DNA from: Mucilaginibacter sp.
GTDB lineage: Bacteria; Bacteroidota; Bacteroidia; Sphingobacteriales; Sphingobacteriaceae
Length of the DNA stretch: 42,627 nucleotides
NCBI GenBank assembly: GCA_031292485.1
Contig: JARLHA010000029.1
Coordinates: forward strand, 1 to 42,627
Direction of reading: 5' to 3'
Shown: piece by piece, positions 24,695-34,408 of the stretch
Position numbering within the stretch: the stretch's first letter is position 1
How the letters are laid out: every line of letters starts with the position of its first letter
Made by a program: the position numbers and the translations under genes
The notes under the pieces: generated by a model
The model's input: only the letters and a program-made list of their open reading frames with translations
The model's database searches: none
Told to the model about the DNA's origin: nothing

Positions 24695-25400
24695 AATAGT
24701 AAAAAATTCTGATTATATCTTGAAGTGATACCTCTGATGCAAGGGCTGAAGCGCCATTATTTGTTGTAGCGTCTAATTGTGATTCATAAATCTATTGTTT
24801 GTATTGCCTTTCGTTCTGTATAAAAAGTGTATGAACTGAAAAGCAAACGAAATAAAATTTGGACTCAGTGTTCTTAGTGAATTCTTTGTGCCCTGTGTGT
24901 TTTGTTTTTTACCACTATACTAAGAAAGTACACTATGGTCACAAAGACCTAAAGTTTCAAAATATAATTTGGTTACTTTTTACATGGAGAAACTTTTGAG
25001 ACAGCCTCGAAAGTGTCGCCCGATGTTTTTATCCACTCACAAAATAGTAGCCTATCAAAGCGCAATTAATAACTATCTGTCAATATTTGACTTCAAATAA
25101 TCGTTTGAAGTTAGGTAGCACTAAGTCTAGTTATTAATTAAAAAATGGAAAATAAATCTTCAATGCACAAATATTTCCGCCCTATTTAAGCTGTGTTTTA
25201 ACCGGGCAAAGTTTTTATTTTGAAAACATCAGAGAAAAAGGCGTGTAAAAAACAAAGCCCTGCGGCGAAATTTTCTATCACAGACAGGCGAAGTTCCAAA
25301 GCAAAATTTGAATTTTGTGCTTATTTACGATCACTAGTTTGCCGTGACAAATAATGTAGACATATTAAATAATTACGATGGATTTTGATTTTCCAAAAAC
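24695..25400. other. Gene-free AT-rich stretch
   Basis: No gene is supported. It contains a dispersed CTTTGTG-type repeat (about 24862-24950), an IS-end-like TTTTGAGACAGCC at about 24989-25001, and a perfect inverted repeat ACTTCAAA-TAATCG-TTTGAAGT at 25090-25111. It looks like a decayed end of element C. Confidence 0.4.
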
Positions 25401-25670
25401 CGGTTCGAAAACAGTCCAATGGGGTTCGCTAAGCCTACTTGACCACCACTTGCATTCGAACCAACCAATAAAAAGTGTTTTAAATAGTTCATTTGCTTTT
25501 CTTGCAACAAAAGAAGTCCGTGTAGTAACACTCAAAAATATATTATGTTAAGTAAAATTGTGTATACTATTCTATTTATGGAAAATCTATACGGTTTGTA
25601 AATCAGAATGTTAATTAAAATCATGATGCTGCTAACAGCCTTAAATCTGTTAAAAAGGGGTTCGAAAAGA
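25401..25670. repeat. Third-type element right end, copy 2
   Basis: Diverged counterpart of 21196-21466, sharing AAGTCCGTGT, TTTGTAAATCA, ATGCTGC and AAAAAGGGGTTCGAAAAG at matching distances from the core. Suggests that the ends left of cores 3 and 4 derive from the same kind of element. Confidence 0.45.
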
Positions 25671-25687
25671 TTTCCCCCATGGGCTAC
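25671..25687 (+). repeat. Core repeat 4 (degenerate att site, array right boundary)
   Basis: TTTCCCCCATGGGCTAC differs from the other cores at the central CTAC (now CCAT). It is followed by a terminator hairpin but no integrase, and the genes beyond are ordinary chromosomal ones, so it probably marks the right junction of the array with the chromosome. Confidence 0.5.
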
Positions 25688-25720
25688 AAAGCCGTTCCGC
25701 GTAAGCAGGGCGGCTTTTTG
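25688..25720 (+). terminator. Terminator after core 4
   Basis: AAAGCCG (25688-25694) pairs with CGGCTTT (25711-25717), followed by a T run. May be the original terminator of the tRNA whose 3' end forms the core. Confidence 0.6.
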
Positions 25721-25872
25721 CTTAAAGCCCAGTCAAAAATTTCCGGTCATCTTTTTAAGAACCTGTTCCAAACCAGTTTTGGGTTACCGCTACCGGCATG
25801 TCATTCAGCATAACCGTTAAAGAAAAAAATGCAAATGGGATCGTTAATTTGAAGGCGGAAATATTAAAAAAA

Positions 25873-25909
25873 GAAAGCCGGCCATAAACCTGGCCGGCTT
25901 TCCTTTTTT
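25873..25909 (-). terminator. Terminator of the aminopeptidase operon
   Basis: Perfect 12-bp stem GAAAGCCGGCCA / TGGCCGGCTTTC with a six-base loop, flanked by an A run on the left and a T run on the right, so it can work in both directions. It lies about 30 bases beyond the aminopeptidase stop. Confidence 0.8.
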
Positions 25910-25940
25910 AATATAAATGCATTTTCATTTATGTCAATTT

Positions 25941-28442
25941 TTATTTTGCATCGTTAATAGCTTGCGCAGCATCATCCGCCGCCTTAGCCGAAGCATCGTC
26001 TTTTAGTTTAACACGGTGTGCTTTTATATCAGCCAGCAAACCGGTAACAAAAGGCGCAACCCCAAATTTCTTGTATTTAATACCAAGTTCTTTAAATGCA
26101 GTGATACCCTGTTGCGCATATGTTGGGTTGTCAACATGGCCAGTCATGGCGGCAAAGTTCCGGGCCATTCCAAATTTGCCTTGCACACTTGCATCGTTAA
26201 ATGCGTTCATTACATATGGCCATTCATCGTTACCGCCTGATGTTGAATAAACAGCGATAATGGCCTGGGTAAGAGGCCCTTTATTATCCTTTTCGAAGCC
26301 TTTGGCCAAAGGGAGCGCCTGTTTAGGGTCGAGGAGGTTGATAGCAGTTAAAGCCGCGCCCTGTACGGCGTACGACTGGCTGCTTAAAGCCTGTTTAAAA
26401 ATATTCATATTGCCTGCTGCCTTAAGTTTGCCTAAAGCGGTAATTGCAGCTGCCCTGGCCAGGGTATTGTCATCACTTTGCGCTAACGAGGTCAATACAG
26501 GTAAAGCTGCATTTCGCACCTCATCATTGCTCATATTTAATGCTTTGATGGCCTTAATGCGCAAGCCGTAGTATTTATCCTTTAAAGCAGCAATCATTAC
26601 TTTTTGAGCGCCTTTATCTGACTGACGCCCCGATGCCGCAGTTATAGCCTCAAAACGGTCAAGGTACAATGGCGCATTGTAATACTGGAACTCAAATTCT
26701 TCCAGCGATTTGTTATCTGTTTTGGCACATAACAAAACTTTATCGCCGTCAACATTCACCAGGTCGGGTTTTGATGCAACGGTAAAGGTTAAGGTATCGG
26801 CCTTGTCGTTCATCCAAACTTTGTGGCGTTCTTTTTTACCGCCGGCATAAATATCAACCACGAAAGGCAGTTTAAATGTTTGCCCATCCTGGGTTTGCTG
26901 CAAATAAACGGTCTCAGTTTTGCTAGCTTCATCCCATTTGTAGCTGATGTTTAAAACCGGGTGCCCTGCGCCGTAATACCATTCGTTAAAAAACCAGTTC
27001 AGGTCAAGCCCGCTGGCTTCTTCCTCTGCCAGGCGTAATTGCTGTGCTTCGCCATTTTTAAACTGGTTTGTTTTAAGGTAGATATTTAAGCCTTTAAAAA
27101 ATGCGGCATCGCCTAAATAATTGCGCAGCATATTTAAAATACGGCCACCTTTCTGATAGGTTACCACGTCAAATACATCTTCTTTGTCAACGTAATGGAA
27201 ACGAACCAGGTCCTTGGTTTTGGCATCCGGATCTCCTAAATAATTCTGCAAAGCAGTATAGCTATGTGCGTCGGCTTCATCTTTGCCATATTTATGTTCG
27301 GCCCAAAGCATTTCGCTAAAATCAGCAAAAGATTCGTTTACGGTTAGGTTACTCCAGCTTTCGGCGGTTACCAAATCGCCAAACCATTGGTGGAAGAGCT
27401 CATGGGCAATAGTGCTGCGGCCGGCATCGTAATTAGCGTCCAGCAATTCGCGCGGGGTTTCCTGTACATAATCACCGTGTAGGGTGGCACTGGTATTTTC
27501 CATAGCACCGCTCACATAGTCACGCACCACTATCTGTGAATATTTGTTCCATGCAAAAGGATAGTCCAGCGTTTTCGAATAAAATTCGATTAATTCTGGA
27601 GTCATCCCGAATATTTGCTTGGCATAGGGGGCATATTTGGGTTCCAGATAGTAATTTACCTCTTTGTTGCGCCAGTGGTCATGGTAGATCTTAAAATCGC
27701 CCACGGCCATCATAAACAAATAGGGCGAATGCGGCAATTCCATTTTCCAGTCGTCCGTACGGGTACCGTCGCCGTTTAACTTTTGAGAAGCCAGGCGTCC
27801 GTTGGACAGGGTAACATATTTAGCCGGCACGGTCATGATTACCTCGTCGGTAGTTTTTTGCTCTGGTTTATCAATGGTAGGGAACCAGGCCGATGAACTT
27901 TCGGTCTCGCCTTGTGTCCAGATCTGGATAGGTTTATCTTTTTCAGTTCCGTCGGGATTAATAAAGTACAGTCCTTTAGCATCATTTATAGCTGCGCTAC
28001 CTTTTGATTTTACCTGGTTGGGCTTGGCCGTATAATCGATGTAAATGGTGTAGGTCTCGTTATTGTGATAAACCTTATCTAACTGGATAGCTACGGTAAG
28101 GCTGTCGTCGTATTTAAACTTTAAAGGATAATTCTTTCCGTTTTTTACGATAGAAATATTATTCAGGTCCATGCTTTTGGCATCCAGCCTAAGGGAATCG
28201 GTAGGATAAAAATGCGGCCGAAGCGTAACCCATTCTTTACCATACATAAAGCGTTTTTTGTAATCAAAGCGCACATCCAGCTTGGTATGCACCAGATCAT
28301 TGATCTTTGACGGTGTTGCACGGTAAATCTTCATCAGCGGATCATCCGCTTTAGCCGGCGCCTGGGCATGCGCAGATGACACGGCCATGCCGGTAACGAG
28401 TCCCGAAAAGATAATGGTTGAAAGTGTTTTAAATGTTAGCAT
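25941..28442 (-). CDS. M1 family metallo-aminopeptidase, secreted
   Basis: 833 residues. The signal peptide ends near AHAQ (residue 27). Substrate-anchor motif GAMEN at 312-316, zinc site HELFH (347-351) with the third ligand Glu370 (NESFADF). The N-terminal beta-sandwich domain of M1 enzymes comes first and a HEAT-like helical region forms the last 250 residues (VMIAALKDKYYGLRIKAIKALN, ALPVLTSLAQSDDNTLARAAAITALGKL). It would remove N-terminal residues from peptides in the periplasm or outside the cell. The gene follows an amidohydrolase with a six-base gap, so the two form an operon for peptide breakdown. Confidence 0.93.
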   Translation of the reverse strand: MLTFKTLSTIIFSGLVTGMAVSSAHAQAPAKADDPLMKIYRATPSKINDLVHTKLDVRFDYKKRFMYGKEWVTLRPHFYPTDSLRLDAKSMDLNNISIVKNGKNYPLKFKYDDSLTVAIQLDKVYHNNETYTIYIDYTAKPNQVKSKGSAAINDAKGLYFINPDGTEKDKPIQIWTQGETESSSAWFPTIDKPEQKTTDEVIMTVPAKYVTLSNGRLASQKLNGDGTRTDDWKMELPHSPYLFMMAVGDFKIYHDHWRNKEVNYYLEPKYAPYAKQIFGMTPELIEFYSKTLDYPFAWNKYSQIVVRDYVSGAMENTSATLHGDYVQETPRELLDANYDAGRSTIAHELFHQWFGDLVTAESWSNLTVNESFADFSEMLWAEHKYGKDEADAHSYTALQNYLGDPDAKTKDLVRFHYVDKEDVFDVVTYQKGGRILNMLRNYLGDAAFFKGLNIYLKTNQFKNGEAQQLRLAEEEASGLDLNWFFNEWYYGAGHPVLNISYKWDEASKTETVYLQQTQDGQTFKLPFVVDIYAGGKKERHKVWMNDKADTLTFTVASKPDLVNVDGDKVLLCAKTDNKSLEEFEFQYYNAPLYLDRFEAITAASGRQSDKGAQKVMIAALKDKYYGLRIKAIKALNMSNDEVRNAALPVLTSLAQSDDNTLARAAAITALGKLKAAGNMNIFKQALSSQSYAVQGAALTAINLLDPKQALPLAKGFEKDNKGPLTQAIIAVYSTSGGNDEWPYVMNAFNDASVQGKFGMARNFAAMTGHVDNPTYAQQGITAFKELGIKYKKFGVAPFVTGLLADIKAHRVKLKDDASAKAADDAAQAINDAK

Positions 28443-28448
28443 AAGTTT

Positions 28449-29735
28449 TTATTGATTATAGATTTTTCCATCCTTCATTACGAAGGTTACGTTTTTCATG
28501 GTTTTTATATCTGCCAACGGGTCACCTTCAACAGCAATAATATCGGCGAGTTTACCCGTGGCGATACTGCCTGTTTTGTCGCTTATGCCTAATAGATCGG
28601 CTGCGCTGGTGGTGGCGGCTTTTATCGCTTCTATCGGCGGCATACCGGCCTCAACCATGTAACCGAACTCGAGGTAGTTTTTACCGTGCGCATAAACCCC
28701 GGCATCGGTACCAAAAGCAATTTTTACGCCCGATTTGTACGCTTTTGCAAAAGTCTGTTGTATTTGTGTGCCCACTTCAATGGCTTTGCGGGCAATTACC
28801 GGCGGAAAATACCCTTTTATTTTTGCTGAGTCGGAAACAGATTTTCCGGCAATGATTGTTGGTACCAGGTAAGTGCCGTATTTTACAGCCAGTGACATAT
28901 CCTCATCGTTCATAAAAGTGCCGTGCTCAATTGAAGTAACACCGCCCAATATAGCCCTGCGGATCCCCTCGGCACCATGGGCGTGACATGCAACCCGTAA
29001 ACCATAATCCTTTGCAGTTTCAACAACTGCTTTAATTTCATCAATGGTAAATTCTGCTCCGGATCCATTTTCACTCAAATCCAAAACACCACCTGTTGAG
29101 GCAATTTTAATTACATCGGAACCCCGTTTAACTTGGAGGCGAACAGCTTTGATCAGTTCATCCCTGCCATCGGCTACGCCATCATCCGGGCCCATTTTGT
29201 GGTTAAAGGCATCGTCCCTAAACCCTACCGACCCATCCATGTGGCCACCGCTGGCCGATATGGCCCTGCCCGCTGTAATGATCCTGGGCCCCTCGGTTAA
29301 ACCATGGTTGATGGCATTGCGCAAACTGATATTTACCCCGCTGCCGCCAAGGTCGCGCACGGTAGTAAAACCGGCGAGTAATGTCCTTTTGGCGTACACA
29401 GCCGACTGAAACGCTATGTCGGCATCGGTCAAAGTAAAACCCTCCAAAAGTGTGTTTTTGCTGAACTGGTTTTCGAGGTGGACATGACAATCGATCAAAC
29501 CCGGCATTACTGTTTTATCCTTCAGATAAACCACTTTGTCGGCCGCATCACCGGTAAAATACCCTGCTTTAATATCTGTTATTTTATTACCCTCAACAAT
29601 AATGGTTACTTGCTTTTGTTCAGAATTTGATATCCCGTCGATAAGCCGGCCACATTGGATATAGATTTTTTGCGAGAAAGCTGAAAAGGAAAAAAATAAA
29701 AGAAAAAGAAAAATGAAGTAAATTTTCTTTACCAT
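28449..29735 (-). CDS. Secreted amidohydrolase (imidazolonepropionase/Xaa-Pro dipeptidase-like)
   Basis: 428 residues. The signal peptide ends at FSAFSQ. Binuclear metal site of the amidohydrolase superfamily: HVH (His84, His86), VIKIAS (Lys210, the bridging carboxylated lysine), HAHG (His251, His253), EHGT (His271) and FGTDAG (Asp344). All ligands are present. Related secreted enzymes cleave dipeptides such as Xaa-Pro, which fits the coupled M1 aminopeptidase downstream; substrate specificity cannot be read directly. Confidence 0.9.
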   Translation of the reverse strand: MVKKIYFIFLFLLFFSFSAFSQKIYIQCGRLIDGISNSEQKQVTIIVEGNKITDIKAGYFTGDAADKVVYLKDKTVMPGLIDCHVHLENQFSKNTLLEGFTLTDADIAFQSAVYAKRTLLAGFTTVRDLGGSGVNISLRNAINHGLTEGPRIITAGRAISASGGHMDGSVGFRDDAFNHKMGPDDGVADGRDELIKAVRLQVKRGSDVIKIASTGGVLDLSENGSGAEFTIDEIKAVVETAKDYGLRVACHAHGAEGIRRAILGGVTSIEHGTFMNDEDMSLAVKYGTYLVPTIIAGKSVSDSAKIKGYFPPVIARKAIEVGTQIQQTFAKAYKSGVKIAFGTDAGVYAHGKNYLEFGYMVEAGMPPIEAIKAATTSAADLLGISDKTGSIATGKLADIIAVEGDPLADIKTMKNVTFVMKDGKIYNQ

Positions 29736-30108
29736 AAATTGTGCATTAATAGGTCAGTTAAATGAAAGCTAAATTAGAATGTTTTTACCAATAAAACTAA
29801 GACGGTGAATAATCTCCATTTGTTACACTAAGTTGTTGTGTTTTTTTATAAACGGGTTGTTTTTTATTTGCCTTTTTAGTCAGGTCAAAAAAATATTGAT
29901 ACACTAATAGGAGGACGCAATTAATTTCAGTACTTATCCTTTAAAAATTTATACGGGTATTTCAGGACGGGTCACAAAACGTCCGCCATCATTCACCAAC
30001 CGTTCGAAAACGAACACTTTCGTAGTATGCAAAAAACATTAACCACCTTAGAATCAATTATTTAAATTTAAGGTATAAATATTGGCATAGTAGTGCAAAA
30101 ACACGACA
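29736..30108. other. Divergent intergenic region
   Basis: Separates the amidohydrolase (minus) and ECF sigma (plus) genes and must contain both promoters. No clear palindrome or RNA gene is seen. TATTGGCATAG at about 30076-30090 could include a core promoter for the sigma gene, but this is weak. Confidence 0.3.
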
Positions 30109-30675
30109 ATGATGTGCACCGATATAAGATTAGCTGATATGTGGGAAGGCTGCTTAAAAAACGACCGTAAGCAGCAGGAGTTATTATACAAAACCTTAGC
30201 GCCACGGATGCTGGCCATTTGTATGCGCTATGCCCATGATAAAGACGAAGCCCAGGATATTTTGCAGGAGGGTTTTATAAAGATGTTTAACAACGCGCAT
30301 AAATACCGCGGCGAAGGGAACCTGGAAGGCTGGATTCGCCGTATTATGGTGCATTGTGCCATATCGCGCTACCGCAAACAAAAGCCAATGGTTTTGGTTG
30401 ATGATTTTGCAGAAGATAATGACGCTTTCGGCAATGGTTATAATGCCCATGGATTGGAGGTTAAAGACCTGCTGAAAATGATACAAAAGTTGCCGCAAAC
30501 CTACCGCTCGGTATTTAACCTATATGCGATTGAAGGGTATTCGCATCAGGAGATCGGTAATAAACTGGGTATTACCGAATTGCTATCCCGTACCAATCTT
30601 TGCCGCGCCCGTGCCATTTTAAAGGATATGGTAAACAAACTAACTGCCAGCGAAATGCATTGCCTGGCTTGTTAA
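30109..30675 (+). CDS. ECF RNA polymerase sigma factor
   Basis: 188 residues with both needed regions: region 2 (MLAICMRYAHDKDEAQDILQEGFIKMFNNAHKYRGEGNLEGWIRRIMVHCAIS) and region 4 (IQKLPQTYRSVFNLYAIEGYSHQEIGNKLGITELLSRTNLCRARAILK). In relatives the recognition-helix entry is often EGTSKS; here it reads ELLSRT, which may alter promoter choice. No anti-sigma gene is adjacent. A second ATG directly follows the first. Confidence 0.9.
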   Translation: MMCTDIRLADMWEGCLKNDRKQQELLYKTLAPRMLAICMRYAHDKDEAQDILQEGFIKMFNNAHKYRGEGNLEGWIRRIMVHCAISRYRKQKPMVLVDDFAEDNDAFGNGYNAHGLEVKDLLKMIQKLPQTYRSVFNLYAIEGYSHQEIGNKLGITELLSRTNLCRARAILKDMVNKLTASEMHCLAC

Positions 30676-30909
30676 ATACTCAGTGCATTCTGCGCCCTCT
30701 CTGTGCGCTCAGCGGTAAATTTTAACCACAGGGTTTGCAGAGAAGGTGCTGAGCAATTGTTCTAATGCATGGCCGATAAATTCCCTTCACATTCTTCATT
30801 AATTTGCTATTATAAATTGTGCCTCTCGTCATTTGAGTAAATGATGCTGATCATTTATTGTACCCTTTACAAACATGATTTTTGTAACTTCAAAAACAAA
30901 TTTGAAAAA
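30676..30909. repeat. Intergenic stretch with dispersed CTCTGTG-type repeat
   Basis: CTCAGTGCATTCTGCGCCCTCTCTGTGCGCTCAGCGG (two adjoining blocks at about 30680-30715) resembles sequences at about 24862-24905 and 40645-40680. These look like copies of a dispersed intergenic repeat. Confidence 0.4.
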
Positions 30910-31317
30910 ATGAAGAAAATTCTAATTTCAGGATTAATAGCGGGTGTCATTTTATTTATCATCAGCTATGGCGGCCTGTTTCTCGCGATCAGGTTTTTCC
31001 CTACCCTGTTTATTGAATACAACGGCCCGCTGTTTAACTCCGATGGCAGCAGGGACGTGCTTTTCTATATGCACGCCTTTATTATCAGCTTAGCCCTCTC
31101 CTGGTTTTGGGATAGATTTAAATCACTTTTCAAAGGCCACTCTTTATTAAGAGGCCTGGAATTCGGCTTTGTTTACGCCATCATCGCTTTGCTGCCGGTA
31201 ATGTGGATCTCGTTCAGCGCTTTGGATATTACCCTGCCCATCGTCATCAGCTGGTTCCTGTACGGTTTTGTACAGGCTATCATCGCCGGAGTGGTTTTTG
31301 CAAAAATAAATCCCTGA
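30910..31317 (+). CDS. Small integral membrane protein
   Basis: 135 residues with four hydrophobic segments (ISGLIAGVILFIISYGGLF; FYMHAFIISLALSWFW; FGFVYAIIALLPVMWISF; LPIVISWFLYGFVQAIIAGVVF). No family recognised. The ATG at 30910 is preferred to one at 30841 because the hydrophobic N-terminus starts there after a basic MKK. The next gene starts 13 bases after the stop, so co-transcription with the YceI-like gene is likely. Confidence 0.7.
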   Translation: MKKILISGLIAGVILFIISYGGLFLAIRFFPTLFIEYNGPLFNSDGSRDVLFYMHAFIISLALSWFWDRFKSLFKGHSLLRGLEFGFVYAIIALLPVMWISFSALDITLPIVISWFLYGFVQAIIAGVVFAKINP

Positions 31318-31330
31318 AAAGTTTAAGGCA

Positions 31331-31942
31331 ATGCTGTTCAAAAACCTTACATGTTCCTTTTTGCTGCTTATCACGCTCACCAGTTTTATTTCCCCGGGCT
31401 ATCCGAATGCTTCGTCCCAAATAAAAAAATGGGTGATCAGCGAAAATAGTAACCTAAGGGTTAACGGCAGTACAAATATCAATACGTTTATTTGCGAGAT
31501 ACCCTCATACGATCAAATTGATACCATCACCGTAAACAAAAGCAATAAGGATGTTTTGCTATCAGGTACCATCAACCTGAATGTTAAAAGCTTTGATTGC
31601 CATAATGTCATCATGACGCACGATCTGCGTAAAACATTAAAGCAGGACCAATATCCGGTGCTTCATATCAGCTTTTTAACATTAAATAAACTACCAGACC
31701 TTACTGCCAAGGCGGAGCCCGTTACCGGTTGGGTATTTATTGAAATTGCTGGTGTTCGCAAACGTTTTGAAGTTAATTACCAGATAAGCCAGGACAACCA
31801 GAAAATAATCCATTTACTGGGATCAAGAGATGTTAATTTTTCGGATTTCAATTTAATACCGCCCCGCAAATTGGGAGGCATGATAAAAACAAATGATAAG
31901 TTAAGCGTTGACTTTCATCTAAAAATGAAAAGTATGGATTAA
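31331..31942 (+). CDS. YceI-like protein 1
   Basis: 203 residues with an N-terminal signal segment (LTCSFLLLITLTSFISPG). YceI lipocalin-like features: NSNLRVNGSTNINTFICEI, SFDCHNVIMTHDLRKTLKQDQYPVLHISF, GVRKRFEVNYQI, and FNLIPPRKLGGMIKTNDKLSVDFHL. YceI proteins bind polyisoprenoid-type lipids in the periplasm. A second YceI gene lies 385 bases downstream. Confidence 0.78.
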   Translation: MLFKNLTCSFLLLITLTSFISPGYPNASSQIKKWVISENSNLRVNGSTNINTFICEIPSYDQIDTITVNKSNKDVLLSGTINLNVKSFDCHNVIMTHDLRKTLKQDQYPVLHISFLTLNKLPDLTAKAEPVTGWVFIEIAGVRKRFEVNYQISQDNQKIIHLLGSRDVNFSDFNLIPPRKLGGMIKTNDKLSVDFHLKMKSMD

Positions 31943-32327
31943 ATATTTCAAGAGCATACTACCTCTTTTTCTTTTTTTATTGTGACGACGATCATCCAGC
32001 AATCGCCCCTGAAAATTTATTGCAAAAATATGCCTTTTTTTTAATGATAAAACAATAGATTTTTTTCACAGAGAAAACATTTTGAGTAAATTCTGTAGTA
32101 AAATAATAAAACGCACTAAAAACTTATTGCAAAAATTCTAAAAATCGCATCCATTTTTTGCACTTTTTTATCATTAAAACAATCAAATGCCTTATATTTT
32201 ATAATAAATATCTCATAAAAGGATATTTAATTAATAAAATGACAATAATCACTTATATAACTAACCTCTATCATTCAGTCAGTCGGCAATTACCTACACA
32301 TTTGCTTTGAAATTAAAACATAAGAAA
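31943..32327. other. AT-rich intergenic region
   Basis: No gene seen. Two TTATTGCAAAAAT segments (about 32018 and 32124) and AATGATAAAACAAT / ATCATTAAAACAAT segments recur. CACATTTG at about 32297-32304 is one base off the -7 consensus and could serve the second YceI gene. Confidence 0.35.
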
Positions 32328-32936
32328 ATGAAAAATTTTAAGAAACAGGTTTTACTAATCATACCGGCGGTAGCACTAACCATATTTTTTGCCCTTCCGC
32401 AAAGTCTAAAAGCGCAGGCCAATTATAAGGCGTCGCCTGGCAAAGACGTAACTATTAAAGTACTCGGCACTTCCAACATACATGATTGGACCATGACTGC
32501 AACCGGTATTGAAAGCCAGGGACAGTTTAAATTTGAAGGGGGCCAGCTACAGGCGCTTACTTCTTTCGGTTTAGTGGCAGAAGCAAAAAGCTTAAAAAGC
32601 GAATCAACCTCAATGGATGGCCGTTGTTATAAGACAATAAAGGCTGATCAATATCCGAAGATCACTTTCAAGCTTGGCTCTGCCACAGTTACAGCGGTGC
32701 AGAAAAACAAGTACACCATCAAGGCATCAGGCGAGCTGACCATTTCGGGCTCAACACAACCTGTAGTATTAACCGTTACCGCGGTGGTTAACCCCGATAA
32801 TACTATCACCTGCACCGGTGCACAAAAAATTAAATTAACAGATTACAAAATTGACCCACCAACCTTTTTGCTGGGCGCCATGAAAGTATACAACGACCTT
32901 ACAATTCAATATAATATCACTTACAAAGCGATCTAA
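32328..32936 (+). CDS. YceI-like protein 2
   Basis: 202 residues; start ATG 32328 chosen at the basic head of the signal peptide (KNFKKQVLLIIPAVALTIFF ... LKAQA). The body shows VTIKVLGTSNIHDWTMTATGIESQGQF, STSMDGRCYKTIKADQYPKITFKL, the repeated beta pattern ELTISGSTQPVVLTVTAVV, and FLLGAMKVYNDLTIQYN. It is followed 31 bases later by an outer-membrane protein gene on the same strand, suggesting a shared envelope function. Confidence 0.85.
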   Translation: MKNFKKQVLLIIPAVALTIFFALPQSLKAQANYKASPGKDVTIKVLGTSNIHDWTMTATGIESQGQFKFEGGQLQALTSFGLVAEAKSLKSESTSMDGRCYKTIKADQYPKITFKLGSATVTAVQKNKYTIKASGELTISGSTQPVVLTVTAVVNPDNTITCTGAQKIKLTDYKIDPPTFLLGAMKVYNDLTIQYNITYKAI

Positions 32937-32967
32937 CTTTTCACAAACCATTTTAATAAAAAACAAC

Positions 32968-34329
32968 ATGAAAACAAATTTATTTAAAATACTCGGTTCA
33001 CTAGCCGTTGCCAGTTTGAGCCTTGTACCATTCGGCGCTAAAGCACAGGACATTCAATTTTATCGCCCAAACGATCAAAAAGGGGTAAACGTATTCGAAA
33101 CCACTAAGGCCGATACCGTACCGTTTAAAGGATTAAAAGTAAAAGTAGGTGGTAACTTCGAGCTTACCTTCCAGGCATTGGGAGAATCAAATACTGCTAT
33201 TGCGACTACAAAAACAGGTTACACGGGTAATGTTAACAGCCTGATCCCGCTTACCCATGCATTTCAGTTACCAATGGCTAACCTTGCTTTTGATGTTCAG
33301 CTGGCTGATGGTGTTCGTATGAACCTTACCAATTACCTGGCTTCAAGACACCACGAAGACAGCTGGGTTAAAGGTGGATATATCCAGTTTGATAAATTAC
33401 CGTTCCTTCATAGTGCTGTTATTGACGATATCATGAAAAGTGTTACCATCAAGATCGGCCAAAGTGATGTTGATTACGGTGATCAGCACTACAGGAGAAG
33501 CGATGGCGGTAGCACCATCTACAACCCTTTCATGGAAAACTACATCATGGATGAATTTTCAACTGAATTAGGCGCACAGTTCTACTACTTTAATAAAACA
33601 GGTTTGTTTGCCATGGTTGGCTTAACCGATGGTTTATTGAACGAAACAGTAGTGCAAACCACTAAAGTTGACGCAGTAAGCGGCCAGCCACTAAAATATG
33701 ATCCTGCCATCCTTGCAAAATTAGGATTTGACAAACAAATCAATAAAGATTTCAGGTTCAGGGTAACTGGCTCTATTTACAGTGTTAACAATAGTTACAG
33801 CTCTACTCTTTTAAGCGGCGACCGTACAGGTTCACACTATTATAACTTAATGGAAAACCAGGCAATCGCCAACGGTACTACCTTAAGCGACGCGGTTGAC
33901 TATAACTTTACATCAGGCAGGGTAAGCCCGGGCTTCAGTAACGAGGTACACGCATTTATGGGTAACTTGTTTCTGAAATACAAAGGCCTTGAATTCTTTG
34001 GTACTGCAGAAAACATTACCGGCAGGGGCGCCGCAGAATTGAGCAATCGTTGGGCTACCCAATTTGCAGGCGACGTGATCTACAGGTTCCCTGAAAATAC
34101 TCAAAATTTTTGGTTAGGCTTACGTTACAATACTTTAAAAGCTGATATGCTAGGCATGGGTGATGTAACCGTTAACCGTACTGCAGGTTCATTCGGCTGG
34201 TTTTTGACCAGGAATATCATGATGAAACTGGAATATGTAAGCCAGGAATATGTTAACTATCCCAGCAACAACATTCTTAATGGTGGCAAATTCCACGGCG
34301 TATGTGCCGAAGCGTCTATCGGATTCTAA
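32968..34329 (+). CDS. Predicted outer-membrane beta-barrel protein
   Basis: 453 residues. The signal peptide ends in FGAKAQ. The rest is rich in alternating polar/aromatic strands (LKVKVGGNFELTFQALG, GLFAMVGLTDGLLNE, FRFRVTGSIYSVNNSY, NFWLGLRYNTLKADMLG, NIMMKLEYVSQEYV) and ends in ASIGF with a terminal Phe, typical of barrel proteins inserted by BAM. It resembles the phosphate-selective-porin-like proteins of Bacteroidota, but no ligand can be named. Confidence 0.75.
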   Translation: MKTNLFKILGSLAVASLSLVPFGAKAQDIQFYRPNDQKGVNVFETTKADTVPFKGLKVKVGGNFELTFQALGESNTAIATTKTGYTGNVNSLIPLTHAFQLPMANLAFDVQLADGVRMNLTNYLASRHHEDSWVKGGYIQFDKLPFLHSAVIDDIMKSVTIKIGQSDVDYGDQHYRRSDGGSTIYNPFMENYIMDEFSTELGAQFYYFNKTGLFAMVGLTDGLLNETVVQTTKVDAVSGQPLKYDPAILAKLGFDKQINKDFRFRVTGSIYSVNNSYSSTLLSGDRTGSHYYNLMENQAIANGTTLSDAVDYNFTSGRVSPGFSNEVHAFMGNLFLKYKGLEFFGTAENITGRGAAELSNRWATQFAGDVIYRFPENTQNFWLGLRYNTLKADMLGMGDVTVNRTAGSFGWFLTRNIMMKLEYVSQEYVNYPSNNILNGGKFHGVCAEASIGF

Positions 34330-34365
34330 GTTTCTTTTTCATAATTAATAATTGTTGATCAAAGC

Positions 34366-34408
34366 AAAACCCCTTCAGGTGATAAACCCGGAGGGGTTGC
34401 TTATTTTA
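34366..34408 (+). terminator. Terminator after the barrel protein gene
   Basis: AACCCCT and AGGGGTT arms around a loop of about 17 bases, followed by GCTTATTTT, 37 bases after the stop. Confidence 0.6.

Noticed and set aside
24984..25010. Insertion sequence marked by GAGACAGCC
   Set aside because: Only a short end-like motif is present; no transposase frame or matching second end was found nearby.
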